From Pseudomonadota bacterium (GTDB lineage Bacteria > Pseudomonadota > Alphaproteobacteria > Rhizobiales > Xanthobacteraceae): a stretch of 64,000 nucleotides of DNA. Below the pieces are notes generated by a model. It did no database searches. It saw only the letters and a list, made by a program, of their open reading frames with translations, and had not been told where the DNA came from. This document shows positions 44,570-53,322 of this stretch, in pieces (the first letter of the stretch is position 1; each line of letters begins with the position of its first letter). Made by a program: the position numbers and the translations under genes. The stretch covers positions 62,001-126,000 of the forward strand of contig JAEYAW010000029.1 of assembly GCA_023404675.1 (NCBI GenBank). The letters run 5' to 3'.

Positions 44570-44779
44570 ATGCCAGCAGGCAAAGTAAAGTGGTTCAATG
44601 GCCAAAAGGGTTTTGGCTTTATTCAGCCGGATGACGGCAGCAGCGATGTGTTCGTTCACATCAGCGCGGTCGAACGTGCGGGTCTCACCGGCCTTGGTGA
44701 AGGACAATCCGTCTCGTACGAGCTGAAGTCGGACAAAATGCGCGGCAAGGTGAGCGCTGAGAATCTCGCGCTCGTCTGA
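44570..44779 (+). CDS. Cold-shock protein (CspA family)
   Basis: 69 residues, one cold-shock domain. RNP1 is KGFGFIQ and RNP2 is VFVHISAV. It starts MPAGKVKWFNGQKGFGF, the standard Csp start, so the ATG at 44570 is used rather than the upstream ATG 44546. The ribosome binding site is GGAGAAG. Csp proteins melt mRNA structure at low temperature. A strong terminator lies 44 bases after the stop, so it is monocistronic. Confidence 0.95.
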   Translation: MPAGKVKWFNGQKGFGFIQPDDGSSDVFVHISAVERAGLTGLGEGQSVSYELKSDKMRGKVSAENLALV

Positions 44780-44794
44780 TCTGCCAGACGCCGG

Positions 44795-44817
44795 CAGTTT
44801 ACGGATGTACTAAACTG
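44795..44817 (+). other. Inverted repeat after the cold-shock gene
   Basis: CAGTTTA (44795-44801) and TAAACTG (44811-44817) form a seven-base stem, just before the terminator. It may stabilise the mRNA end. Confidence 0.4.
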
Positions 44818-44823
44818 ACGGTC

Positions 44824-44856
44824 GCTCGCCCAGTCTTCAGGATTGGGCGAGCTTTT
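44824..44856 (+). terminator. Intrinsic terminator after the cold-shock gene
   Basis: GCTCGCCCA (44824-44832), a short loop, TGGGCGAGC (44844-44852), then TTTT. It closes the cold-shock transcript before the small gene at 44873. Confidence 0.85.
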
Positions 44857-44872
44857 CGCGTGAGGATCGACG

Positions 44873-45103
44873 ATGACGAAGCCGACAGAACTTCTCTCGC
44901 CTGCTCAGCGTACCAAGATCGAAAAGAAGAAACTTGCCGCCGCCGATGCGGCCAAAGCCATGTCCGAGGTTGGGCAGGATGCTCTCGCCATTCGCACCAA
45001 TATGCAACGTCTCAAAGCGTTGCGGCTGGCGAGGGAAGCTGAACTTGGCCCACCGCATGCCCAGCCTAAAGTGGCCAAGCGCGCGCGTCGGCCCAAGACC
45101 TGA
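44873..45103 (+). CDS. Small helical hypothetical protein
   Basis: 76 residues, unrecognised. It is Lys/Ala/Glu-rich and predicted helical (AQRTKIEKKKLAAADAAKAMSEVGQDALAIRTNMQRLKALRLAREAE), ending in a basic tail (AKRARRPKT). Similar short proteins are frequent in Bradyrhizobium relatives. ATG 44873 is the only start. Its coding style fits the genome, but function is unknown. Confidence 0.5.
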   Translation: MTKPTELLSPAQRTKIEKKKLAAADAAKAMSEVGQDALAIRTNMQRLKALRLAREAELGPPHAQPKVAKRARRPKT

Positions 45104-45334
45104 GGATCGCTGTCGTCAGATGACGGGTCGTGCTCGGGCGTGCCGGTCGCTGTGCCGGCGAGACGCTCGCGCAGATTGACGGGCAGGGGCGTGCGGCGTG
45201 CCGCCCTTCTTCAGATGCCCCCCGCGATTCCACCGTTACCGAACCAGCCGGGTATCGGTGAAGGGCTGCGGCTTATCCAACGATAACGTGCCAGACCGTT
45301 TGCCGTCTCCGGCGCGATGTGCTTTGGTCCCGCC

Positions 45335-45505
45335 GTCATCGGTGCCTTCCCAGGGAAGGTGAAACGGGAATGCGGTGCGGGCTTCGCCCAATGCCGCAAC
45401 TGCCCCCGCAACTGTAAGTGGTTGACGCGATCCGTGAGTTCCACTGGGCCCTGCGCCTGGGAAGGAGGATCGCATCGGCGCCACGAGTCAGGAGACCGGC
45501 CGTTG
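45335..45505 (+). ncRNA. Cobalamin riboswitch upstream of btuB
   Basis: Matches the B12-element consensus: GGTGCC...GGGAAGGTGAAACGGGAATGCGGTG at the 5' side, the invariant GCCCCCGCAACTGTAAG (45401-45417 region), CCACTGGG, CCTGGGAAGG, and the closing GCGCCACGAGTCAGGAGACCGGCC. It binds adenosylcobalamin and should switch off btuB expression when B12 is plentiful. It ends about 25 bases before the probable btuB start, so it most likely blocks translation initiation. Confidence 0.95.
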
Positions 45506-45529
45506 ACGCTTGGTGCAATTCATTCGGCG

Positions 45530-47632
45530 GTGGGTCGGGTGCGGAAAACATATGGCGAACTGGCGGCCTGCCTCGCAGCGGGCGCAACCTTCACTTTCGG
45601 CCTCGGATGGGGATCGATCGCGCAGGCTCAATCACTGTCCACCACGCTTCCTTCGGTGACGATCGACTCCGGCCCCGAAACCCGGCCGGCACGATCTTCC
45701 GCACGACCGGAAACGAATCGGGCGGCAACGCGAAACCGAGATCAGAGCGATCAGGGGACTCCCGGGGAATCCGCGGAGGTCGTCGTCACCCCGGACCGGC
45801 AGCCCGAGGCGATCGACCGCAGCGGAAGCGCCATCAGCGTCGTCAGCCGCCAGACACTGGCGACCACCAATCCCGGTTCGCTGGTCGATGCGCTGCGGAC
45901 GGTGCCGGGCCTCGATGTGACCGAGAGCGGCGGGCCCGGTGCCACCACCAACGTTCGTCTGCGCGGGGCGAATCCGGGGCAGACGCTGGTTCTGATCGAC
46001 GGCGTCAGGGTCAACGATCCGGCGGCCGCGAGCGGGGATTTCGACTTCGCGACGCTGGCACCGGGACTGGTCGATCATATCGAAGTGCTGAAGGGGCCGC
46101 AGAGCGCGTTGTATGGGTCCGACGCCATGGGTGGCGTCATCAACATCATCACGCGCAAGGGCGGCGGCGCGCCGCGCGCATCGTTGCAGGCCGAGGGCGG
46201 CACCTACGGCACTGCCAGCACGAACGGTGCTCTGACCGGATCGTCCGGACCATGGTCCTATGCAGTGTCTGGCGGCGGGCAGCACAGCAACGGATTTTCG
46301 CGCTACGGCTATCGTATTCCCGATCTCGAGGCTCGCTATGGCCCGCTGGAGCGCGACGGCTTCGATCGCGTCAATGGAACGGCGCGCCTCGGCTATGACG
46401 CCGGCGACGACGTCCGCGTGGAAGCCGGCCTGCTGTCCTCCTTCACGCGCTCCGCTTACGATCGCGCATCGGGGACGCTGCCCGACACGCCGTCGAACGC
46501 CACGCGTCTGTTGCAGCAGGTCTGGGGACGCGCGTCCGCCGACACCCTCGACGGGCTGCTGACGCATTCTCTCAACGTGTTCGAGACCCATACCAGCCGA
46601 TCGTTCAACGATATCAGCTATCGGACCAACACGCTGCCGCAGAACACGACATCGACGATGACCGATTATATCGGCAACAGCTATGGGGCCGAATATCAAG
46701 GCAACCTGAAACTTGGCGCGTTCGGCTCGCTGATTGTCGGCGCGAAGACGCAGCGCGAGACGGCGAGCACATTCGGCACGAATATCCTGCCGATTCCGGG
46801 ACCGCGAACGCCTCAGCTCTCCGGCGCACAGGACACCAATTCCGGATTTGCCCTGTGGCAGGTACCTGTTGGCGAACGTCTCAATCTGTCGTTCGGCGGC
46901 CGGATCGACGACGTGGTGGACGTGGCGAGGTTCGAGACGTGGCGCACCACCGCATCCTACGCCATCAACGAGACCGGAACGCGTTTTCATGCCAGCGCCG
47001 GCACGGGCGCGAAGGCCCCGACGCTGTATCAGCTTTATGCCCCGCTCTACGGCAACACCGCGCTTCGCCCGGAAGAAAGCTTTGGCTATGACGCGGGCGT
47101 GGATCAATCGCTGATCGGCGGACGCGTCACGGTTTCGGTGACGGCATTTTCAAACCGCTTCAGCAACCTGATCGATTTCGTCGTGGATAGGGCCAATCCC
47201 AATGGCCATTACGTCAACGTTTCGCGCGCGGCCACCAAGGGTGTCGAACTCGCCGCGATGTTCGATGTGGTGCCAGGATTCCTGAAGATCACCGCCGCCT
47301 ATACCTATCTCGATGCCAAGGATCTGAGCACCGGACTGACGCTCTCGCGGCGGCCCGAGCATGTGGGGCGGCTGGCCTTCACGTTTACGCCAACGGATCG
47401 CTGGATCGTTGAGCCGCGTCTGCTTGCGGTGTCGAAGCGATTCAGCAGCTCGGACGAAAGGCTGCCGCTGGATTCATATCAGCGTCTCGACCTCTATACG
47501 TCCTACAAGGTCGATCATGTCTGGACGGCCTATCTGCGCGGCGAAAACATCCTGAATACGCGCTATCAGGAGGTCGCCAACTACGGCACCACTGGACCGG
47601 CGATCTATGCGGGATTCAACGCGACATGGTGA
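45530..47632 (+). CDS. btuB: TonB-dependent vitamin B12 receptor BtuB
   Basis: About 700 residues. Signal peptide (residues ~1-30, AAGATFTFGLGWGSIAQA), then a ~50-residue polar linker, a TonB box (EVVVTPDR), a plug domain (VDALRTVPGLDVTE; GPQSALYGSDAMGGVINIIT), and a 22-strand barrel ending in the C-terminal TTGPAIYAGFNATW with a terminal aromatic. It imports cobalamin across the outer membrane with TonB energy. No ATG exists between the riboswitch and the signal peptide: GTG 45530, GTG 45539 and TTG 45503 are candidates. The 3' end overlaps btuC by seven bases. Confidence 0.93.
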   Translation: MGRVRKTYGELAACLAAGATFTFGLGWGSIAQAQSLSTTLPSVTIDSGPETRPARSSARPETNRAATRNRDQSDQGTPGESAEVVVTPDRQPEAIDRSGSAISVVSRQTLATTNPGSLVDALRTVPGLDVTESGGPGATTNVRLRGANPGQTLVLIDGVRVNDPAAASGDFDFATLAPGLVDHIEVLKGPQSALYGSDAMGGVINIITRKGGGAPRASLQAEGGTYGTASTNGALTGSSGPWSYAVSGGGQHSNGFSRYGYRIPDLEARYGPLERDGFDRVNGTARLGYDAGDDVRVEAGLLSSFTRSAYDRASGTLPDTPSNATRLLQQVWGRASADTLDGLLTHSLNVFETHTSRSFNDISYRTNTLPQNTTSTMTDYIGNSYGAEYQGNLKLGAFGSLIVGAKTQRETASTFGTNILPIPGPRTPQLSGAQDTNSGFALWQVPVGERLNLSFGGRIDDVVDVARFETWRTTASYAINETGTRFHASAGTGAKAPTLYQLYAPLYGNTALRPEESFGYDAGVDQSLIGGRVTVSVTAFSNRFSNLIDFVVDRANPNGHYVNVSRAATKGVELAAMFDVVPGFLKITAAYTYLDAKDLSTGLTLSRRPEHVGRLAFTFTPTDRWIVEPRLLAVSKRFSSSDERLPLDSYQRLDLYTSYKVDHVWTAYLRGENILNTRYQEVANYGTTGPAIYAGFNATW

Positions 47633-48645
47633 CGGGACAGAAGTCGCAGCAGGTCTATCTGGTCGCGGCGTTGTCGGCGCTCGTTGCCCTGTTGGCCATC
47701 TGCTCGCTCGGCATCGGTCCGGTCTGGCTCTCGCCGCCAACGGTGGCACGGGCTCTGTTCGGCGGAGGCGGCGAGGTCGAACAGATCATCGTCCGTCAAA
47801 TCCGGCTGCCGCGAACGATATTGGCGCTCGCGATCGGTGCGGTCCTTGGACTGTCCGGCGCGGCGCTGCAGGGCCTGCTGCGAAATCCACTGGCATCGCC
47901 CTCGTTGTTCGGGGCGCCGCAGGCGGCTGCCTTCGGTGCTGTCCTGATGATCTCCCTTGGACTCGCGGATGTGCGATCCTACGCGCTGCCGCTGGCAGGC
48001 ATCGCGATGGCCTTCCTGTCCGTGTTCGTTCTGATCGCTGTGGCAGGGCGCAATGCCGGGTTGCTGCTGCTGATTCTGGCGGGCCTTGCCATCTCGTCGC
48101 TGGCGGGGGCCGCGACGGCGCTGGTGATGAGCCTGTCACCCAATCCGTTCGCCGCGCTTGAAATCGCATTCTGGCTGCTCGGCTCGCTCGAAGATCGCAG
48201 CTTCCGCCATGTCGCGCTTGCGCTGCCGTTCATCGCGGCCGGCGCGGTGGTTTTGATGTCATGCGCGAGCCGGCTGCGCGTGCTCAGCCTTGGCGAGGAA
48301 GCCGCGCAGAGCCTAGGCGTTCACGTCGGGCGATTGAGGCTGCTGGTCATCCTCGGGGTCGCGCTGGGCGTTGGCGGTGGTGTCGCCGTCGCCGGGACTA
48401 TCGGCTTCATCGGACTGGTTGCGCCGCATCTGATGCGGCCCTTCGTGGGGCACGATCCGGCGCGGCTGATGATTCCCAGTGCGCTGGCGGGAGCCGCACT
48501 GCTGGAGGCCGCCGATATCGCGGTGCGGATCATTCCGGCGACCACCAACATCAAGGTCGGGGTGCTGACCTCGATCATCGGCGTGCCGTTCTTCCTTTAC
48601 CTGATCGTGCGCGAGCGCCGCGCGCTGGCGGGAGCCACGCTGTGA
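47626..48645 (+). CDS. btuC: Vitamin B12 ABC permease BtuC (FecCD family)
   Basis: 339 residues with about 8-10 membrane segments. FecCD-family signatures are RLPRTILALAIGAVLGLSGAALQGLLRNPLASPSLFG and the coupling helix region GEEAAQSLGVHVGRLRLLVILGVAL, with GTIGFIGLVAPHLMR. It forms the inner-membrane channel for cobalamin. The family also carries heme and siderophores, but the riboswitch and btuB context fix it as B12. ATG 47626 overlaps btuB. Confidence 0.93.
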   Translation: MVTGQKSQQVYLVAALSALVALLAICSLGIGPVWLSPPTVARALFGGGGEVEQIIVRQIRLPRTILALAIGAVLGLSGAALQGLLRNPLASPSLFGAPQAAAFGAVLMISLGLADVRSYALPLAGIAMAFLSVFVLIAVAGRNAGLLLLILAGLAISSLAGAATALVMSLSPNPFAALEIAFWLLGSLEDRSFRHVALALPFIAAGAVVLMSCASRLRVLSLGEEAAQSLGVHVGRLRLLVILGVALGVGGGVAVAGTIGFIGLVAPHLMRPFVGHDPARLMIPSALAGAALLEAADIAVRIIPATTNIKVGVLTSIIGVPFFLYLIVRERRALAGATL

Positions 48646-49424
48646 GCGGCCCCTTCGTCCTGAGCGCAAACAATCTCGGTGTGTCGCTGGCGGGCAGGGC
48701 GGTCCTCGCCGGCATCTCGTTCACGCTGCCGCCCGCGCGGTTCGTCGCACTCGTCGGCCCCAACGGCGCGGGCAAGACCACGTTGCTGCGCGCCCTCGCG
48801 GGACTTCTTCCCGCGCAAGGGGCCGTCGAGGTTCGAGGAAAGCCGCTGGCCACGATGCCGCTCGCGGAGCGCGCGCGCAGATTCGGCTACATGCCGCAGG
48901 GCCATCAGGTCCACTGGCCGCTGCAGGTCCGCGACGTCGTCGCGCTCGGCCGCTACCCGCACGGCGCGCACGATCCGGCGCGGCTTTCCCCGGAAGATGC
49001 GGATATCGTGGCGCAGGTGATGGCGACGGCCGACATCCTGCCGCTGGCGGATCGTCGCGTGACGGAACTGTCGGGCGGCGAGCGCGGACGCGTCGCACTG
49101 GCGCGCGCGCTGGCGGTGCAGGCGCCCGTTCTGCTCGCGGACGAGCCGACCGCATCGCTCGATCCCGGGCACCAGCTCGACGTGATGAAGGCCCTGCGCG
49201 CAATCGCCGACAGCGGCGTTCTCGTCATCGCCGCGACCCACGATCTGTCGATGGCCGCGCGCTTTGCTCACGACATGCTCGTGCTGCGATCCGGGCGGCT
49301 CGTCGCGCACGCCGCGCCGGAACAGGCCCTGTCCGATGAGGTCCTGGCGGACGTATTCGGGGTGAACGCTTATCGTATCCGGCGCGACGGAGAGCCCGTC
49401 ATCGTGCCATGGAGCCGGAGCTGA
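48642..49424 (+). CDS. btuD: Vitamin B12 ABC ATPase BtuD
   Basis: 260 residues. Walker A GPNGAGKTT, Q-loop YMPQGHQ, signature LSGGERGRVALARAL, Walker B VLLADEPTASLD, H-loop ATHDLS. It powers BtuC. The start is the GTG at 48642, overlapping the btuC stop by four bases (GTGA), and the longer upstream frame is a shadow of btuC. Confidence 0.93.
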   Translation: MSGPFVLSANNLGVSLAGRAVLAGISFTLPPARFVALVGPNGAGKTTLLRALAGLLPAQGAVEVRGKPLATMPLAERARRFGYMPQGHQVHWPLQVRDVVALGRYPHGAHDPARLSPEDADIVAQVMATADILPLADRRVTELSGGERGRVALARALAVQAPVLLADEPTASLDPGHQLDVMKALRAIADSGVLVIAATHDLSMAARFAHDMLVLRSGRLVAHAAPEQALSDEVLADVFGVNAYRIRRDGEPVIVPWSRS

Positions 49425-49426
49425 GC

Positions 49427-50272
49427 ATGCGCCCAAGATGGCATCCCGCCGCCAGCCTGTCAGCTGCGTTGCTGTTCCTGTCATCCGGGCCGCTGATGGC
49501 GGCCGCAGCACCACGCGTCGCCTCCATCAATCTGTGCACCGATCAGTTGCTGCTGACGCTCGCGGACCGGCCGCAAATTCTGGGTCTGAGCCCCTATTCG
49601 CGCGACGAGGCGCGGGCGTGGAACGTTGCGGCCGCGCGCACCTATCTCCAACTGTCGGGCGAGGCGGAAGACGTGCTGATGCTGAGGCCGGACATCGTGG
49701 TCGCCGGCCGGTTCACCAAGCGCGCCACGCGCGAACTGCTGAAGGAGCAGGGGCTCAACGTCGTCGAGTTCGATGTACCGCGCACGCTGGACGAGGTGAA
49801 GGCACAGATCCTGAAGATGGGAGACGTGCTGGGCCATCGCGACCGCGCGCTCGCACAGATTCAGAAGCTTGATGCGGCGATTGCAAGGGTGAAGGCGGCT
49901 GCGGGTTCGACCGGCTATCGCGTTCTTGCGCTGTCGCGGCGCGGCTGGGTCGCCGGAAGCGATGGTCTGATCACCTCGCTGCTCGACGCTGCGGGTCTGC
50001 GCAACGCCGCGAATGAACTTGGCAACGCCAACGGTGGATTCGCCTCGCTCGAGTCGATCGTCCGGCTGAAGCCCGACATGTTGCTGGTCGCCAGCAACCG
50101 CGAGTTTGCCGAGGACGAAGGGCAGGCGTTTCTGCTGCATCCGGCGCTAGAGCGGCTCTATCCGCCTTCGAAACGTCTGGTGATCCCGGAAAAGCTGACC
50201 GTGTGCGGCGGACCGATGCTGGCGGACGCGCTGGATCGCCTCGCCGCCGAGCTTGAGCGCGTGACGCACTGA
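49427..50272 (+). CDS. btuF: Cobalamin-binding periplasmic protein BtuF
   Basis: 281 residues from ATG 49427, with a signal peptide (~1-31, LSAALLFLSSGPLMAAAA). Its two-lobed TroA-type periplasmic-binding fold shows RVASINLCTDQLLLTLADRPQILGLSPYS and IVRLKPDMLLVASN. It delivers cobalamin to BtuCD. An ATG at 49409 overlaps btuD, but GGAG at 49417-49420 places the ribosome at 49427. cobD follows after one base. Confidence 0.88.
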   Translation: MRPRWHPAASLSAALLFLSSGPLMAAAAPRVASINLCTDQLLLTLADRPQILGLSPYSRDEARAWNVAAARTYLQLSGEAEDVLMLRPDIVVAGRFTKRATRELLKEQGLNVVEFDVPRTLDEVKAQILKMGDVLGHRDRALAQIQKLDAAIARVKAAAGSTGYRVLALSRRGWVAGSDGLITSLLDAAGLRNAANELGNANGGFASLESIVRLKPDMLLVASNREFAEDEGQAFLLHPALERLYPPSKRLVIPEKLTVCGGPMLADALDRLAAELERVTH

Positions 50273-50273
50273 C

Positions 50274-51242
50274 GTGGACTGGAGCGGCCACATCCTCGTC
50301 GTGATCCTTGCGCTGGCGTTCGATGCGCTGATCGGCGATCCGGATCGCATCTGGCGAAAATTTCCTCATCCTGTCGTCTGGATGGGCCGTGCCGTCGGAT
50401 TCTTCGACCGCGTTTGGAACAGGGAGAGCTGGTCGTTTCGACAACGACAGGTGGCCGGCGCGCTTGCCGCCGCTTTGTTGGCCTGCGGCGCGGCTATTCT
50501 TGGCATTCTCATCGAGCGAGGCGCGCAGCAAATTCCGTTCGGGTCTTTTGCTCTGGCATTGGTCGCCTCGATCTTCATCGCCCAGCGCAGTCTTTACGAG
50601 CACGTCGCGCGGGTCCGCGACGCGTTCACCGAGGGCAGGCTTGAATCCGCCCGCAGAGCCGTCGCGATGATCGTCGGGCGCGATCCGCAGCAACTGGACG
50701 AGGCGGGCGTATGCCGCGCGGCCATCGAGTCCTGCGCTGAAAACTTTTCCGACGGCGTGGTCGCGCCGGTGTTCTGGCTGGCCGTGCTGGGTCTGCCGGG
50801 ACTTCTGGTTTACAAGATCGTCAACACGGCTGACTCCATGATCGGCCACCGCAGCGCCCGGCACGAGGCTTTTGGCTGGGCCTCTGCAAGGCTCGACGAT
50901 GTCTTGAATCTGATCCCGGCACGGATCTCCGGACTGCTCGTCGTGTTCGCTGCCGGAGCGGGGCAGGGATCAATACGGCGTGCCTTCGGGATCATGACGC
51001 GCGATGCCCGCAACCATCGCTCGCCCAACGCCGGCTGGCCCGAAAGCGCGATGGCCGGCGCGCTCGACCTCGCGCTGGTCGGCCCGCGCCGCTACGGAAC
51101 CCGCGAGGTGATCGATCCGTTTCTCAACCCGCAAGGTTCGATGCAGGCGGTCCCGCGCGACATCGCCCGCTCGCTTCGCATCTTGTTGGCGGCCTGCGTG
51201 TTGCAAGCCGCCATCTATGGCGCGCTTGCGCTGCTGGTCTGA
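50274..51242 (+). CDS. cobD: Adenosylcobinamide-phosphate synthase CobD (CbiB)
   Basis: 322 residues, four to five membrane segments. Hallmarks are LALAFDALIGDPDRIWRKFPHPVVWMG, ESCAENFSDGVVAPVFW, and TADSMIGHRSARHEAFGWASARLDDVLNLIPARI. It attaches aminopropanol (or its phosphate) to cobyric acid. GTG start at 50274. It is the last gene of the btu operon and its last 28 bases overlap cobQ on the other strand. Confidence 0.95.
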   Translation: MDWSGHILVVILALAFDALIGDPDRIWRKFPHPVVWMGRAVGFFDRVWNRESWSFRQRQVAGALAAALLACGAAILGILIERGAQQIPFGSFALALVASIFIAQRSLYEHVARVRDAFTEGRLESARRAVAMIVGRDPQQLDEAGVCRAAIESCAENFSDGVVAPVFWLAVLGLPGLLVYKIVNTADSMIGHRSARHEAFGWASARLDDVLNLIPARISGLLVVFAAGAGQGSIRRAFGIMTRDARNHRSPNAGWPESAMAGALDLALVGPRRYGTREVIDPFLNPQGSMQAVPRDIARSLRILLAACVLQAAIYGALALLV

Positions 51243-52702
51243 CGGCTTCGTGCGATCTCGATGATCGCGTCGATGTCCAGATGCGCTTCGAGATGATCGG
51301 CGAGAGCATCAAGCGCCATTTCGATCCGGGCCTCGTAGGCGAGCGACGACACGACGCCGAGCCGCGCAAGCCAGGCTGCGCGAAAACTGTCGCTCGTGAA
51401 CAGGCCGTGGACATAAGTGCCTTGAACCCTGCCGTCGGGCGATGCGGCTCCGTCGGGCCGCCCCCCGATCATCACGACAGGCCGTTCGCAATCCGCTCCC
51501 TCGGTGCGGCCGAGATGGATCTCGTAACCCTCGACCGGCGCACCGGTCGCGCAGTGGCGGCCCATGACCGGCGATGTGGATTTATCGGCGGTCATGATCG
51601 TGCGGACATCGAGCAGACCCAATCCCTCCACCGTGCCCGGCGCGCCATCGAGCCCATGGGGATCGGCGATGGTCCGTCCAAGCAGTTGATAGCCGCCGCA
51701 CAGACCGAGCACATGGCCGCCGCGCCGCACATGCGCCCCGATGTCGATGTCCCATCCCTGCAAACGCAGAAAGGCCAGATCGCCCAGCGTCGATTTCGTG
51801 CCCGGAAGGATCACGACATCCGTGTCGGCGGGCAGGGGCTCGCCGGGCCGCACGAAGGTCAGCGTCACGTCCGGCTCCATGCCGAGCGGATCGAGGTCGT
51901 CGAAATTGGCGATGCGCGACAGGATCGGCACGGCGATTTTAAAACCGCCCCGCGCGCCGCCCGGTCGTTCGAGATCGACGGCGTCCTCGGCCGGCAGCCA
52001 CGCGGCCTGCGGCAGCCATGGCACCACCCCGAGCGAGGGCCATCCGGTCAAGCCGGTGATGGCGGAGAGCCCCGCATCGAACAGGGCTGGATCGCCGCGA
52101 AACTTGTTGATGATGAAGCCACGGATGCGCGCGCGCTCGTCGGGTTCGAGCACCAGATGCGTTCCGGCCAGACTGGCGATCACGCCGCCGCGGTCGATAT
52201 CGCCGACCAGTACGACCGGCACGTCGGCAACGTCCGCAAACCCCATATTGGCGATGTCGCGGGCGCGCAGATTGATCTCGGCAGGACTGCCTGCGCCTTC
52301 GACGAGTACGATATCGGCCTCGCGCGCAAGCCGCGCGAAACTGTCGAGCACCGCCGGCAGCAGTTCGGCCTTGCGGTCCCCGAAGCTGCGCGCGTTCATG
52401 GTGCCGCGGCGGCGGCCCTGCACGATCACCTGCGCGCCGGTATCGGTCTGCGGCTTCAGCAGCACCGGGTTCATATGCACGCTGGGAGGGATGCGCGCCG
52501 CCCGGGCCTGAAGTGCCTGCGCGCGGCCGATCTCGCCGCCGTCCACCGTGACGGCTGCGTTGTTCGACATGTTCTGCGGCTTGAACGGCGCGACCCTGAG
52601 GCCGCGGCGGACCAGAGCCCGCGCCAGCCCCGCGACGATGGTGGACTTCCCGGCATTGGAGCCGGTCGCCTGAATCATGACCGCGGGCGTCGCGCGGCTC
52701 AT
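51215..52702 (-). CDS. cobQ: Cobyric acid synthase CobQ
   Basis: 495 residues. The N-terminal dethiobiotin-synthase-like ATPase has QATGSNAGKSTIVAGLAR as its P-loop, and the C-terminal glutamine amidotransferase has the cysteine nucleophile in VLGLCGGYQLLG. It amidates four carboxylates of adenosylcobyrinic acid diamide. The start ATG 52702 touches the stop of cobO. It is the last gene of the minus-strand cob operon and overlaps cobD tail to tail by 28 bases. Confidence 0.96.
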   Translation of the reverse strand: MSRATPAVMIQATGSNAGKSTIVAGLARALVRRGLRVAPFKPQNMSNNAAVTVDGGEIGRAQALQARAARIPPSVHMNPVLLKPQTDTGAQVIVQGRRRGTMNARSFGDRKAELLPAVLDSFARLAREADIVLVEGAGSPAEINLRARDIANMGFADVADVPVVLVGDIDRGGVIASLAGTHLVLEPDERARIRGFIINKFRGDPALFDAGLSAITGLTGWPSLGVVPWLPQAAWLPAEDAVDLERPGGARGGFKIAVPILSRIANFDDLDPLGMEPDVTLTFVRPGEPLPADTDVVILPGTKSTLGDLAFLRLQGWDIDIGAHVRRGGHVLGLCGGYQLLGRTIADPHGLDGAPGTVEGLGLLDVRTIMTADKSTSPVMGRHCATGAPVEGYEIHLGRTEGADCERPVVMIGGRPDGAASPDGRVQGTYVHGLFTSDSFRAAWLARLGVVSSLAYEARIEMALDALADHLEAHLDIDAIIEIARSRQTSSASAP

Positions 52703-53322
52703 CAGAACTCGATGCCTTTCTGGCCCTTGATGCCGGCCCGGAAGGGATGCTTCACGAGGGTCATTTCCGTGACCAGATCGGCCATCTCGATCAGGTCGGC
52801 ATGCGCGTTGCGCCCGGTGATGACCACATGCTTGTCGGCGGGCTTTTCATCACGAAGGAACGCCAGAACCTCCGTAATCGGCAGATAATCGTAGCGCAGC
52901 ACGATATTGAGTTCATCGAGCAGCACGAGGCGATGGCGATCGTCTCGGATCAGATCCTTCGCGCGCTCCCAACCCTGACGCGCGGCGGCGATATCGCGTT
53001 CGCGGTCCTGCGTTTCCCAGGTGAAGCCTTCGCCCATGATGTGGAGCGTCACGAGATCGGGAAAGCGCGCCAGCACGCGCGCTTCGCCGGTGTCCCATTT
53101 TTCTGACTTGGTGAACTGCACGACGCCGACGGGAAATCCATGGCCGATATGGCGGATAACCATGCCGAGCGCGGCCGACGTTTTGCCTTTCCCGGTTCCG
53201 GTGTGAACGATCAGAAGGCCTTTCTCGCCGGTCTTGGTCGCCATGATCTTGTCACGCGCCGCCTTGTGCTTGCGCGCCTTCTCCCGATGCCGGGCGTTGT
53301 CATCGACGTCATTCGTGGTCAT
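52702..53322 (-). CDS. cobO: Cob(I)yrinic acid a,c-diamide adenosyltransferase CobO
   Basis: 206 residues. P-loop GTGKGKTSAALG, RHIGHGFPVGVVQFTKS, VLLDELNIVLRYDYL, and VITGRNAH. It adds the adenosyl group to cobalt. The start ATG at 53322 overlaps the cobN stop (ATGA), and the frame continuing upstream is a shadow of cobN. It ends on the start codon of cobQ. Confidence 0.95.
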   Translation of the reverse strand: MTTNDVDDNARHREKARKHKAARDKIMATKTGEKGLLIVHTGTGKGKTSAALGMVIRHIGHGFPVGVVQFTKSEKWDTGEARVLARFPDLVTLHIMGEGFTWETQDRERDIAAARQGWERAKDLIRDDRHRLVLLDELNIVLRYDYLPITEVLAFLRDEKPADKHVVITGRNAHADLIEMADLVTEMTLVKHPFRAGIKGQKGIEF

